Source: Coriaria nepalensis
Taxonomy: Eukaryota; Streptophyta; Magnoliopsida; Cucurbitales; Coriariaceae
NCBI GenBank assembly: GCA_027186245.1
Contig: CP114487.1
Location: 4,769,001 to 4,833,000 of the forward strand
DNA: 64,000 nt
Direction of reading: 5' to 3'
Shown here: positions 12,905 through 24,998 of the stretch, one piece after another
Layout of the letters: each line of letters starts with the position of its first letter
How positions within the stretch are numbered: the stretch's first letter is position 1
Program-made: the position numbers and the translations under genes
Notes under the pieces: generated by a model
What the model was told of the DNA's origin: nothing
The model's input: only the letters and a program-made list of their open reading frames with translations
Database searches by the model: none

Positions 12905-13549
12905 GCATTAGATCTGACCCTCTAGTTCAATAAATTGAGTTTATCGTAATCTAAATGATGACTGCAATTCATGTGAGTTTCACATATTTGTACATGGCAT
13001 ATCTCATGTTCTTCACCGAATGTTTGAAATGTGTATAAAGCATAATGATAAATTGGGGAGATTTGTATTGATAGTTGTTAATATATATGTACAGTAATTC
13101 ATACATATGGTGGATAAAAGAAGGGACGTTTCGTTAAATATTCTCCATTCAAGTTTTTTTAATATTTTACCTTACTTTTTTTTTTAATAAATGCCTTTTA
13201 CCATTTATTTATTAAAAAAAAAGAAATTACAGTGTAATTTTTCTTTCTTCCTTCTATCTTATCACTTCGTTCGACGATAAATACACATTTTCTTTCTCCT
13301 TTCATTTTGATGGCAGACGCACAAGATCACATTAGCTATAAAATTGCTTGAAAACTACAAACATAACGAGCATTTGTTGCTTTAAGGTATCAAATTTTAA
13401 TTTTTTTAAATTTTTTTTTAAAGATAATATCGGTATAGTGAAAATTAGACCGATGTCTTTTTTTTTTCCTTTCAAATATTGATATAAAAATTTTGTTTGT
13501 TTGTTTATTTCGTATGAATAGATTCATCTATATTCATAATCATATCTTT

Positions 13550-14640
13550 CGGTGGCGAATGGATAGATGACAATAGCAATTCAAAAACTTGGATACGAAA
13601 AGGGTCTGAAGTATGAAATGCTATTTTAGTTGAGAGAGATGTATTTTTTACTGATATATTAGAAATCATCTATAATGTTATTCATTTTGATCATACTGAA
13701 TTTGGTATGAAAATAACAAATAAGTCATTATCGATCACTCATCCAATATTTATATGAAACCATTTTTATATAATGCATATTTGAGTAATCTATCTTCATT
13801 ATATGTTACTTTAATTCTGAAATGTAGAAGTGGTGTTCGAGAGCGACCTCATGTACCTGATCTTGGTACTAATAAAGCTAATTATAGTAATGATGATTAT
13901 CAAATTGAAGGTCTGAATATGGATGTGAACTGACATGTTGATTCTGAGATTGAGGTTGAGGATGACGAAGAAAATGAGGATGACGAAGAAAATGAGGATG
14001 GATAGAGGATGAAGACGACGGGTTTAGAAGAATAGAGGAAGAATATGATAATTGTCATAACAATGAAATGAATCATAATTTTCATTTATATGAGGGTGGT
14101 TTCTTTGATGAAGCAGTATTTATCCCAAATACTTTATCTCCTCCAGATAATAATACGGCTGCTCTAGATTTTCTACTGCCTGATATTCAACAACTGGAAA
14201 ATGAAGATGATGGAGGTAATATACTCCCTATTACTTATTCCCAAGGGAGTGGAAATGAGTTTTATTGCAATCGGTTCCTTGATTTAAAGAATGATCTAAA
14301 GATGCATTTGCAAATGCATGCGATTCGACATAATTTTGAATTTAAGGTGAAGAAGTCAGATAAGACTACATATGTTATTGCCTGTGTAGATTCAAATTTG
14401 CAAGTGGATGCTTCGTGCTACTTGTAAGAAAGATTGTTCACTTTTCCAAATTCGTACTTATAATGACCAACAGACATGTACTTTGAACTCCTTACCTCAC
14501 AAACATAGGCAAGCATCGGCATTAGTAATAGGACGACATGTGATGAATTGTTTTAGTGGTAGCAATGAGAGTCCTACTCTAGAAATGATTAAAAATTTAG
14601 CTCAAAATAATATAAGGATAAATAATTAGACTTCGAACCT
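13550..14640 (+). pseudogene. Mutator-like (MULE) transposase, N-terminal fragment, decayed
   Basis: From about 13550 a translation starting FGGEW and containing VFFTDILEIIYNVI resembles the N-terminal domain of plant MuDR-type transposases. After an acidic spacer, 14260-14400 reads FKVKKSDKTTYVIACVDSN, and in the next frame from about 14400 CKWMLRATCKKDCSLFQIRTYN, followed by CTLNSLPHKHRQAS. This is the transposase-associated zinc-binding module that precedes the catalytic DDE domain. The two frames join at an extra T near 14397, and several stops interrupt the earlier part. The catalytic DDE and SWIM domains are missing: coding similarity stops at about 14630, where a tandem array begins. 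It cannot encode an active transposase. Confidence 0.75.
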
Positions 14641-15080
14641 AAAGGTCAAACCTTTCTATCATGACCTTATGTTTAAACATTAGACTTTGAATCCTAAAGG
14701 TCGAACCTTTCTATCATGACATAATGTTTAAACATTAGACTTCGAACCCTATAGGTCGAACCTTTCATCATTCCACCTAGAGATCGAACCATTCTATCAT
14801 GACCTAATATTTAAACATTAGACTTCGAACCTAAAAATTAAACCTTTCATCATTCAACCTAAAGGTTGAACCATTCTATCATGACCTAATGTTTAAACAT
14901 TAGACATCGAATCCTAAAGTTGAACCTTTTCATAATTCGACCTAAAGGTCGAACTAGTCAATCATTAACTAATATTTAAACATTAGACTTCGAACATTTC
15001 TGTCATAACCCAATGTTTAACTTAGAACCATAAATGTTAAATATTTCATTATACCTAAATAGTCGAACCTTTCTTCCCTA
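14626..15080. repeat. Tandem array with 54- and 83-bp units
   Basis: Six copies start with a variant of TTAGACTTCGAACCT at 14626, 14680, 14735, 14818, 14900 and 14983. The first two units are 54-55 bases long, the next three 82-83 bases; the longer units contain an extra block of about 28 bases with a second CGAACC-type element. Most units end in a variant of TGTTTAAACA. The last copy decays by about 15080. The array directly abuts the broken end of the MULE fragment. Confidence 0.85.
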
Positions 15081-15429
15081 AATCATCAAAATCACAAACC
15101 GGCATCTTACCTAAATCACCAAATCTCAAACCGATATTACTCTTCTCTCATTCGTTTCATTTTTGTTTCTAGCCGTAATCTTTTTCCCTCCTTTTCTCTC
15201 CCTAAATCACTAAAATCCAAACTGGCATCTACTCTTCTCTCTTCTTCTCTTTGTTTCACTCTTCTTCTCTAATTATCTTCTCACTCACTCGGCGTCTCTC
15301 ATGCTCTCATTCTCTTCTCACCCATAAAGAATGATAATTGGTCCGGAGAATATGAAAATGAGACGGTATGTTTTGAATTTGAAGAAATTGTTTTATGATT
15401 TTTAGTTTAAATTCAAGTTTAAGCTGGGT

Positions 15430-15545
15430 CTGGATCTGGATCTGGATCAAACCGACATCTAACAGTTTGATGAGATATCGGTCTGTGTATCTGACGGTCT
15501 AAGGAGATGTCGGTCTGAGATGCACATACCGACATCTCAGACCAA
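15430..15545. repeat. Short repeated GGTCTGAGATG/CCGACATCTC elements with a perfect hairpin
   Basis: Starts with a GGATCT run (TCTGGATCTGGATCTGGATC, 15428-15447). Then CCGACATCT, GATATCGGTCTG and AGATGTCGGTCTGAGATG follow one another. GGTCTGAGATG at 15512-15522 and CATCTCAGACC at 15533-15543 form an 11-bp perfect inverted repeat around a 10-base loop. Related elements occur at 21363-21660. Confidence 0.65.
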
Positions 15546-15799
15546 TTATTTTTTCTACAAATTATATTGCTTTTCATATTTTTAATAAATGAATTGAAAT
15601 TATGCTTTTTGTTTATTTGCAGGGTGCAGTTAGACTTTCTCGTATTCTCAAATCGGAGAAACATTTTTCATCGTCCATTACCGTTAACTCAAATTGCACG
15701 ATGTTCTTGGTATGATCAAGAGAAAGTTTAATTATAAAGAGTTTGAAATATTTAGTAAATCATGTTTCAGACATTTCTTAAAAATTGATGAGCTCTGCC

Positions 15800-16474
15800 T
15801 AAATAGTTAATTCTTTGACTCGCTTTTTAAGCTTGGCATTGTCATTTCTTCTGGAAAAATCTCCCATAAGCAACATGGGTTTATCCTTCTTGATGGATTT
15901 CTCAACTGTTTGCAGTATTTTATGCAAATCATATAGCTTGGGCTTTTTTTGTTCATGTGAAAGTTGAGCACAAACGATAGGAATGAATAAGGAAAAGATT
16001 GCAGCACCAAGTTATTGATCAACTTAGAATCCATAACAAGTCCAAGATTCTCAAATTGTTTGATGTAGGTGATCATCTTCAGCACATGTTCACTAACAGA
16101 AGTGCCCTCAACCGTCTTGATCGAAAATAATGCCTTAGATATCTCGTAACTTTCATTTCAAGTATCCTCACCGTAAACAAATTTAAGGTTATTGATAATC
16201 TCATGAGCATGAAACCTTTCATAATACTTTTGAGCTCGTTACTCATAGATACAAGCATAATGCATTGCACCTTGTTATCTTACTCTAGCCACTTGTTCTG
16301 TGCTGCCATTGTTTCAGGAACTGATCCCTCAAGCGGGACTACCATGACTTGCTGATTTAATACATCAGACACATATTCATACCTAAGAATAATTTTCAAG
16401 TTTTTATACCAGCCTCTAAAATTGGCTACAACCAATTTATTTTGTTCAAGAATCAATTTCAATTTTTTAGGCAT
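15800..16474 (-). pseudogene. Copia-type retrotransposon gag fragment, frameshifted
   Basis: On the minus strand, 16474-16280 reads a gag-like start with LILEQNKLVVANFRGWYKNL and YEYVSDVLNQ, which matches the UBN2/gag N-terminal layout of plant Copia elements (the W-x-x-N-L block and the L-x-Y block). It continues in other frames at 16270-16079 (CIMLVSMSNEL) and 16085-15807 (NLGLVMDSKLINNLVLQSFPYSF), and the HMNKKSPSY block follows. At least two frame changes and stops are needed to follow it. No zinc knuckle, protease, integrase or RT is found downstream, so only gag remains. Confidence 0.75.
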
Positions 16475-17247
16475 TGCAAACTAAAAACACTTAGAAATAA
16501 AACACAACAACATGAGCAAACATGCATAAAATACTAGCTATCAAAAATTTCAAAAGCTACATAAAATTTTTCAGTATTTCCCACTTATTTATTTTGAATT
16601 ATATTCATCTCCTTAATATAATATGAAAAAATAATTTTTCTTAGTAGGAAAATAATCCAATCACCTTATTATAACTCTATGTATCTGTAGCCAGTCATAA
16701 TAAAATGAAAGGGAACAAATACTTTTGTAATTATATTTCATGTAATTCCTTTATCTTACCTCTAAGTAAATATAATTCCATGTGTTCCCATCCAATTATA
16801 TTTGCTTAGTTGAGGTTAACCCAAACATTCTTGTGAAACGTAAAGTACTAAACCAATACGTACATGTGTCCATGTTCACGCGTAGAATGACAATATTACT
16901 CAATCACGTATCTCATGCAATAATAATATATATGCATACTCACACAAATATAAGTCTCCACATGTTCGTAGCCTCCCTATATCCATACAAATATCACATA
17001 TTATAATTTTTAGAAGGTAAGACATGAAATAATTTTCACAATAAATTTCAACTCAATAAAATCAAACGAATGATTTCACCAAACAGTCTCATCACAACAA
17101 ATATATATATATATCATGCTCTATCTCTAACTATATTGATACCATTCGTGAGCTTCCTTTTTCTGCATGCATGTTCCTATTTGAGCTTATGTTTTCTGCA
17201 TGCTTGTTCTTGTAATAGTATTTTAGTAAATTGTTAATTTTTTTATT

Positions 17248-17292
<45 letters not shown>

Positions 17293-17711
17293 TTTTAATA
17301 AATTTTATAATAGATCTAAATCTTAAAATGCCATTTCTAAATGAATTATGTGCTCAAATTCTCACTTTTGAAAATGGAATAAGAGAATATTTTAGAAATT
17401 CTTAAGAGAGTGATATGAATACTCATGTTGTTCTTATGTGATTTGAATATACGATATAGGTCTGATGGACGCTCTTTTCTCTTGATCGAACTGGGTCTTG
17501 TGAAATGGGAAAAGTATTCGACTCCTTTGATTGTGAGTCTAAAAATGATTTCATTCATTTATTTATTTATATTTATTATTTATTTATTTTGCCGAAATGT
17601 TACTTAAATTCGTCGCCCATATTTTAATACCTCGCATTTTGTGACATTTGGATTATAATCAAATTTGATAAAATTGCTCCAAAAGAATTTCAGATTGAAG
17701 TCTGCATATTT
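16475..17711. other. Gene-free stretch upstream of the ODR4-like gene
   Basis: AT-rich DNA with no recognisable coding motif. It includes a poly-A plus (AT)n tract at about 17247-17289. The open frames at 16782-17006 and 17346-17607 overlap each other on opposite strands and show no family signature. Confidence 0.5.
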
Positions 17712-17765
17712 TTTCTAAAATAAAAGACTTTTCTAAAATGAAAGACTTTTCTAAAATAAAAGACT
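17712..17765. repeat. Three tandem copies of an 18-bp unit
   Basis: The unit TTTCTAAAATAAAAGACT is repeated at 17712, 17730 (one A to G change) and 17748. It ends 84 bases before the presumed start codon of the ODR4-like gene, so it lies in its leader or core promoter. Confidence 0.85.
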
Positions 17766-17849
17766 TTGATCTCTATTTCTCTGAGAGAAGAAATTCTCTC
17801 AATTGTCGAAGCAGGTCGAGCTACGGGAAAAGCACCTTCAAATCCAATC

Positions 17850-20644
17850 ATGGTGAAAGCTGTGGTTGGAGAAGAAGCTCAACTCAAACTCGCTGAGGAT
17901 CGTCTTGCCCAATCCTCACTTCCTTCACAGGCTCTCTCTCTCTCTCTCTCGCGACTCTTGTAGGTTTTGTTAGGGTTTCTTCTCTGCTAATTTACTCTTA
18001 TGATTTTGCATTAACAGGTGGGCCTTGTGATCGGTAGGCTTAGTTCGGCATTAGATAGAGGCTTTGTGTTTGATCTGGTCCCAACCCCTCCTAACGATTC
18101 CGGTGAGCCATCATGTTCCCTCATCGAATCATTCAAGGATGACAAGAAGAAAGGATCGAAGCCTAAATCTATGGCTCACGATTCGTCCTCTCTGGTCATT
18201 GATAAGGGTTGGGTAGCTGAACATGCTCGCCAGGTTAATCTCATCCTACAACTCTTCTCATATTGAGTCTAGAGCAACTCAGACTCTCATCTCTTATTAT
18301 TTTTTGGTCACATTTTGTTAATGGAGTTCCATGTTTTTCACGGGTATGTGGTTCTGTACATAACAGCATATTTTGCTTTCAGGTATCCAGAATGCTAGTG
18401 GGTGGTATGAAGGTAGTTGGTATCTATGTATGGGTTAGCGATACGGCATTTAAGAATTCGACCATAATGCTATTCGAGGTACTTTACAAATAATGGGCTG
18501 GAAACCAAGATTACCAGCAATTCTGGAGTAGTAATGTTTTATATTCTTTCTGGGAATTGATCATACTAATTCTGTATATAATGTCACTAGTAGACTGTTA
18601 AAGAAGTTGCAGAAGCAGCACCACTTCCAGCCACTGACTTGGAGGAAAGGTTGCTTATTCACATCTGCTATAGTCCAAGGAGGTGTTTAACTTGTCGAGA
18701 CCTCAGTGTTTGCTTACGTCATGTCAGTCTGATGCAAATTAATTTTTAGAGCATTGTTGACTGAAAAATTGTGCAGGTGGACATGTCGAAATTGCATGCC
18801 GACTTCAAGTATAACTTCAAACAGCTTGCGACCCTGTGATTTTAAAATGAGTAGGGTTTTGGCTTCACTTCAGATATTCAAGTGCACATACAATTTCAGT
18901 TTTAGGTAACTTTCACATCCTTACTCTTCGTTTGTTTTGGTAATGAGTTTCTACATTGCATTTTGATTTGTCTCTGTAAATTGCACCGATGCTTAATTTG
19001 AATTGCACCTCAAGAGTTAACCTGCTCTTTATTTTTTTTTCAGATTACCCATTTATCATGAGAGTGCATCAAAAAACCAAAGATTGAGTGAAGTTATTCA
19101 TAATATGATAGTTGTACATGCCCTTGAACTCCAAGGTGCAAAGGTCATAATTGATGGAAGTCTGGTATGTGACATTTGGATGTACAGCCTTTAAATTTTC
19201 ATTTACAATTACTTCCCTTAGCTATTTAAAGAGACGCACCTTTTGTTACACAGCAAAAGTCATTATGATTGAATATTTTATTATCAGCGTCCTGGTAAGT
19301 CTTTCTTACCCCCTTCATCCTTCCTCTGCCTCCTTAATAGGTGGTTGATGGTGAGCAATGCGCATCTGGGGATACCCATGAAGTTGAATTGCTCCTACCA
19401 ATCCTGCAAGATGCCTCTGTTGAAGGTATGGTTCTTGTATTATAGTTATCAAATTCGAAGTGCATCACTCTTTGATTCACATTTTTGTTATTTATTCTTT
19501 TATATTTGTTTGTTGAATTTTGTAAAGCATGCAGCAAAAAGGTTGTTGACGGTAATCTTGTCTTCAGTGGCTCGGTTTGCTGCATTGCTTACTTGAATTC
19601 GAAAGAACCAATTTCTCAAGCAATTGCAGAAATAAAGGTATTGCTTTTCATTTTTGGTTCAATTTATATTTGATATTAGAATATCAGTCTCAGATGATTT
19701 CTAATGTAATTAGAATTGGTTAGACTTATCATAGATAGTGTTATCTTCACAGGGAGATATCCTCACAAGCCTGCAGAGTAGATTGGACCTCATATGTGAT
19801 GAGGCAGATGGAGATTCTGGTCCAACTGATGATGTTGGCGGGGAAACAAGTGAGATATCATCACAACAGCCCCTGTCTCAACTCATCCTGAACTCACTCA
19901 AGTATGCCAGCTATTATCTGCTGTACTGCTTTCTTTATAGCCAAGAAATATTTACTATATTTATACCTGACTTATTAATCTGTTAGTGATACAAATCCTC
20001 TTCTAGGGTGGGTAGTGGTTTGCAGAAACATGGCTCTTTTGGGATTTCAAAAGTCTTATAGTTGAGCCAGTTATTGTATGCATCTTTTAATTTCTTGAAC
20101 ATGGTCTGCATCATTGACCACAACTCTTCCTATGCTTTTGGATAACAGAAAAAGATGTGCTCTTTCATTTCCTCGAAGAGTATTTGTTCCCTGGTTGGGC
20201 TGTACATATATCTGTGATTACTTACAGCCATCCGACTCCCTTGAGGTTTGTGCATCTAACCTGTTTCTTGTCCCTTCTTTATCTGCTATGCTTATGGTTT
20301 GACGAGTTGAACCACTCTATCTCCTGCATTCTTGTCCATCTTAGGTCCTGAAAGATCATTGCGTTGAGTTGATGTCCATGGAAGCCTCAATAGATGAATC
20401 GACAATTTTTGATCCAGAAGAGGAGGCTCCTTCTCTCACAACTGGTTCGTTTTGGGATGTAGCACACCCCTCCAATACAGCATCCGGCTCCTGCAAAGAG
20501 GATCGCGAATTGGACAGTACAAGAGTAGAAAGTAAAGCAAAATCAAAAACGCTGTCAAACGGTAATTTTGTGACCGCGGTTTTGTTTCTTATCCTTTCAA
20601 TCCTAGTGGGTCTTGGGCTCATTGTTGTAAGAGGGTCATCATAG
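17850..20644 (+). CDS. ODR4-like protein (odorant response abnormal 4 family), membrane anchored
   Basis: Eleven exons: 17850-17930, 18018-18233, 18383-18478, 18594-18682, 18777-18905, 19044-19164, 19341-19425, 19528-19637, 19753-19901, 20149-20245, 20345-20644. They join in frame to 490 residues. The family is named after C. elegans ODR-4, an ER-associated factor that helps G-protein coupled receptors reach cilia; the plant role is not known. Visible landmarks: GLVIGRLSSALDRGFVFDLVPTPP, DKGWVAEHARQVSRMLVGGM, VVGIYVW, ERLLIHICYSPRRWTCRNC, KCTYNFSFRLPIYHES and RRVFVPWLG. The C-terminus carries one membrane helix at about residues 466-485 followed by VRGSS, as in tail-anchored members. All introns are GT-AG except the first, which appears to use a GC donor (CAG|GCTCTC), next to a CT microsatellite. 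The acidic stretch after residue 390 is poorly conserved. Function in plants is inferred at most. Confidence 0.88.
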
Positions 20645-21362
20645 TTCGTAAACTCTTAATGCTCACTTCAGTTTCACTTACGTTTTCTTAGACCTTTTAT
20701 TTGTTATTCATTTTTCTTTTAATATTTTGTTCCCCTTTGCTGTTTCTTCTGTGACCCCTTCCATTTCCTTTAACTTGGATAAAAATACTAAAAAAAAGAA
20801 AAGGACCTAATAATGAACTTCTGTGGGAACGATTTAGTACCTGTGATGATAGGACTCTTATTGAACTGCCGTCTCGATCTGTATTCCGCGAGCTAGTATT
20901 CCGAGATTTTTAAATTCCTCTTGAACTAAACAAGAAAGATTGAGGACACTAGGTGGATGCAAACATCGTGCTCAAAATCTTACTAGCTCAGTTTTGTGTA
21001 CATCTCATCGGGAACTAGCCCAACTAATGCATAGTATGGTAGAAGATGTTTTAACGAGACGAAACTAGAATAAATTTCAAAACTCCACATAAATCATAAT
21101 GAAGTTATAAAGTACGTAAATTTCAGAACTCCACATAAATCATAATGAAGTCATAAAATACGTAAATTTCAGAACTTAACATAATTTATAATGAAGCTCT
21201 AAAATACGTTATAGCAACATTCAGAAACTAAACTTTCCAAAGTCAGTTTCTTGCCAAAAATTAAATTGAAATCCAATTCGATTTCTAGGGAAAAAAAATT
21301 AAAATATGATTCGATTTGAAAAAATAAGTACGACTTTCGATCCTTCGACTCTTCGACTATAA
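20645..21362. other. 3' flank of the ODR4-like gene
   Basis: No coding sequence seen. Between about 21073 and 21200 a block of roughly 58 bases (TTTCAGAACTCCACATAAATC type) is repeated about three times in slightly changed form. Confidence 0.5.
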
Positions 21363-21660
21363 ACCGACATTTGAGATGTCCATCTATGCTACTTAGGGCC
21401 CCGAGGCTTTCGACCCTTCGACTTTTCGACCTTTCGACTTTTCGACTTTTCGACTTTTCAACCCTTCAATTCTTCGACCTTTTGACCCTTCGACCACAGA
21501 CCGACAAGTGAGACGTCGGTCAGTGCATCTCAGGGCCTCGAGACTTTCGACCATTCGACTTAAATTTATGTAAGATGCTCTTCGATTTTTCAACCACATA
21601 CTAACATGTGAGACGCCGGTCTGTATATCTCAAAATCTTGAGGCCTTCGTCTCTTCAACC
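21363..21660. repeat. Compound repeat: CTTTTCGAC run between CCGACA...GAGACGTCGGTC elements
   Basis: Three related blocks begin at about 21363, 21500 and 21600 with a variant of ACCGACAAGTGAGACGTC and continue with GGGCCTCGAG and GACTTTCGACC-like sequence. Between the first and second lies a run of nine- to ten-base units, CTTTTCGAC, about ten times between 21409 and 21495. The CCGACA/GAGATGTCGG words are also found at 15430-15545, so both places probably carry pieces of the same repeat family. The family is not identified. Confidence 0.6.
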
Positions 21661-21959
21661 TTTTCAGCCCTCTTAAATTCTTACATGTGCGGCAAGCTAC
21701 CTAATCTACGGTGTAGGTTGTGGGCTGAGCCATACCAAATTAGGTCCAGCTAAGTCTATATGCTGTTAAGCTTAAAAATATGTCCAAGCCCAATTCTTAT
21801 ATTTAGATTGGGATTCTAGACTTTTTTTATTAAATCACAAGTCGAGCCAAAAAACCCTACTCATTTTGACAGTTATAGTCATGGGAGTATTTTTGCCACC
21901 TGTGTATTACACATCTCACTAAATAATTTATTATTTTTCATTAAATAAAAAATCTGAAT

Positions 21960-22560
21960 TACTTTTCTTTTCCCTTCATTCTCTCCCTCAGTCCCTCACG
22001 GTACCTCCCTCTTCTTCTCTTCTTTCTCCTTTCTTCTTCTTCCTCCATTTAACTTCTTCATCTTCAAATTAGAATCGTCGCCTGCAAATGTCGGCTAATC
22101 GTCGCATGAATATACTATGAAAATTAATTAATTAGAACCTAAAAATAAACTTGAGATTGGTTGAAATATCCTCATCTTCCCCAAATCTCCAAGAGCAAGA
22201 AACCAAAGAGACCCATTTTGTTTAGTGGATTGTTGGAATTTCTGAAGCTCTGCATTTGAAAGAGAGACCAAACTGAAGGCCAAATTGGTCAATATGAGGC
22301 AGAGAGGCAAGAAATCTCTTTGAAAAACTCTCGTGCTAAAAAAAACAGAGACCCAGTTCGTGTGAAAAATTAGCTTTCAGTAAGTGGATCTCTTTCACTA
22401 TGAATTCCACTTTGCAGCATTACCAATTCATGTCGAGAAAATGAATCAGTACTGGTATAATGGATACGATTCTAATTTGAAGACGAAGAAGTTAAATGGA
22501 GGAAGAAGAAAAAAAGGAGAAAAGAATATTTCGCGTTTAAATTACAAATCATGTGAAAAA
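21960..22560. repeat. Long inverted repeat (foldback or MITE-like element)
   Basis: The pyrimidine-rich arm at about 22018-22080 (ending CAAATTAGAATCGT) is repeated in reverse complement at about 22464-22530 (starting ACGATTCTAATTTG). Over about 60 bases the arms differ only by a few substitutions and small length changes, and weaker similarity extends outward to about 21935 and 22560. The roughly 380-base spacer has no recognisable protein. This layout fits a foldback or MITE-type element, but I could not identify target-site duplications. Confidence 0.65.
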
Positions 22561-24998
22561 TAGGAAACACTCACGTTTGTTAATAAAATTTGGTCTCAGA
22601 ATATTTTAATCTCATTTTAGATATTAAAATGTCAAAATATATATACTGATATTTATAAAGTTCATGTTTTAGATCCGGTAGAACAAAATTATAATTCTAA
22701 AATGCACTGTTCATATGTTCTCTTCACTACCCGTTATTCATAGAGCACCTGCAGAACAAACCTCACCCTTGCTATCTTCCATTTTCGTTCTTCCTATAGA
22801 TCAAAAGTCCCTAGTTTCTCTGTGATGTGAGAGTTGAACCGGTGTTTGGTCGTTTGGTGGTCATTGTGATGTGCTTTTTCCCTTCCGGGGAAGGTCTCTA
22901 TGTATAGTCAACTAGAGACTTTGGCGACAAGTCTCTTTGCATGATCGGTAAAATAGTACATCTGTTCAAATTTTTTTTATTGAATTCAGATTTAGCTTTT
23001 TAGTCACTGAAAAATGTCTATTTTGATGGAACATTTCTAGAATAAATCAATCGAGCACTTTTCTTTGCAAACTGATCATTGGGTTTGTTTAAAAACCTCT
23101 TGAAACAGTCGATCTTCATTTTTTCTTTGCAGAAGAACCTTTCAATTTTGACGAGATGCTGCAGGATTCAATGAAACATCCTTCTTACATTGTTGGAATA
23201 CCCCTAAATCAACCAAAATATCTTCCTATTTAGCTAGATAGTCCCTCAAATATTAAAAAAAATGACTAAAAAATAATGGAAAAAGTGGTGGCACGGATAA
23301 TTAGATTGTGCAGCCAGTTGACCAATTAGCCAGCCGATGATTGTGGTCGACTAAGTGGCCGATCGATCCAAGGGAGTAAGTAGTTGAAATTGGCCTATTT
23401 GGGCATTTTTCATCTTTTTCTTAGCTGATTCCACTAATTTCTTATTAGACTTTTCTTTCCATTTGTAAAACATCAAAATGTTAATTTTGGCATCAACAAT
23501 TTGCTAGAAAATAATGTTATTTGTTTTATTGTTTATCATATATCATGATAAAGTCCTAGATTAATAGGTTATGCACTTGAAACTGTTTTGATTTGAGATT
23601 AAAGTAGCTTAAACCCTAAATATCTAAATTATTCATAGTCGTAGAAGTATCAAGAGATTATATTAATAATTTGGCAAGACTATTTATCTATTTTATCTTC
23701 TTAAATGTTAAGGATGGTTGATCTCATAATAATTTATGTTAGAGAGCTCAAGATAAATATGTGGGTGTTTAGTAGATACTAAATTCACCAAACATAGCCA
23801 CTAGCTATTTCTCGGTATTAAGAACACATGTACTTTAGTCACTAAATAATTTTCATTAATAATTGTACTTATAATTAAAAATTATATAAGTATCACATTC
23901 AGTGTATTATATTAAGCACCCACATACTTATCATATTGTTCAACTAACATTAATGACCATGAGAACATTCACCCTATACATTAAGGAAATAAGTTATGTG
24001 ATACTTTATCCAGATAATTAATATCCATATTAATAATCTTATGATTACAAACAATTTGTATCTTAAGATTTAAGCAATTTGCATCTCAATTGATATGATT
24101 TCTATCATGACCTTATGTGTATAACTTAATATATTGATTTTATCATAATATATAATTAATAAATATATAATATTAATTCTAACATAATTAATAAATACAA
24201 TAAATAAATGCTTTTATTATTATTAATAAACAATAACATTGTTAATATTCACAAATAAAATTATATTACATGTAATATATATACTCATCAAATCTAATCC
24301 GATTGACTTAATAAACATATACTTTCATAAACTGGAGTCTTTTTCCAATTAGTCTTTTTCAATTTTACATGAATTAAGATTAAAAGCCAAACGTTTGAAT
24401 GACTTTAATCTTCCTTTTAGAATAAGTAATTGTTGGTAACGTAGTTTTCAAGATTAAATTGCGACTGTAAGTAAGCAACAAAAGCTTAAACGTTTTCTGT
24501 ATTTTTTTTCCATAATAATTTCCTCAAAAATATAAAATATAGTTGACCTTATTATTCAAAATTGAGACTAGAAGCTCCTTAATATAATTTTACTTATCAG
24601 ATTATAAAATAATGTACGAAGTTAAAATTCCTACAAGAATTTATCATAAAAGAGTCCTGTGAAAAGTTTGCCAAAGCCCCCATTAACCTAACGCCTCATA
24701 TCTCACGAGATCTATAACGTTGCATAGCTTAATTAACACAACCTCAAACAACACAAATCTGAACAGCTTTCTTTAAATGACAAAAGTAAAAGAATTTTAA
24801 AGAATAAGCACTCACATTCTTATTTGAGAATGTAGTTCACAAGCCTGTTGGTAGAACTTAACCATCTTTGTGGTAATATCACTTGAGACAGAGAAAAAAT
24901 AAATAAATTAAAATTGTCTATCCCTCAAATTTCCTTTGGAAATGTAGATTTCATATTATGGGGGAAGAAAAGATTTAACACATTTTGAATAAGAATCA
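22561..24998. other. Gene-free intergenic stretch
   Basis: AT-rich sequence with no open frame longer than 60 codons and no recognisable transposon protein. The part from about 23,500 to 24,300 has the base composition of a decayed LTR, but no boundaries can be set. Confidence 0.5.
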
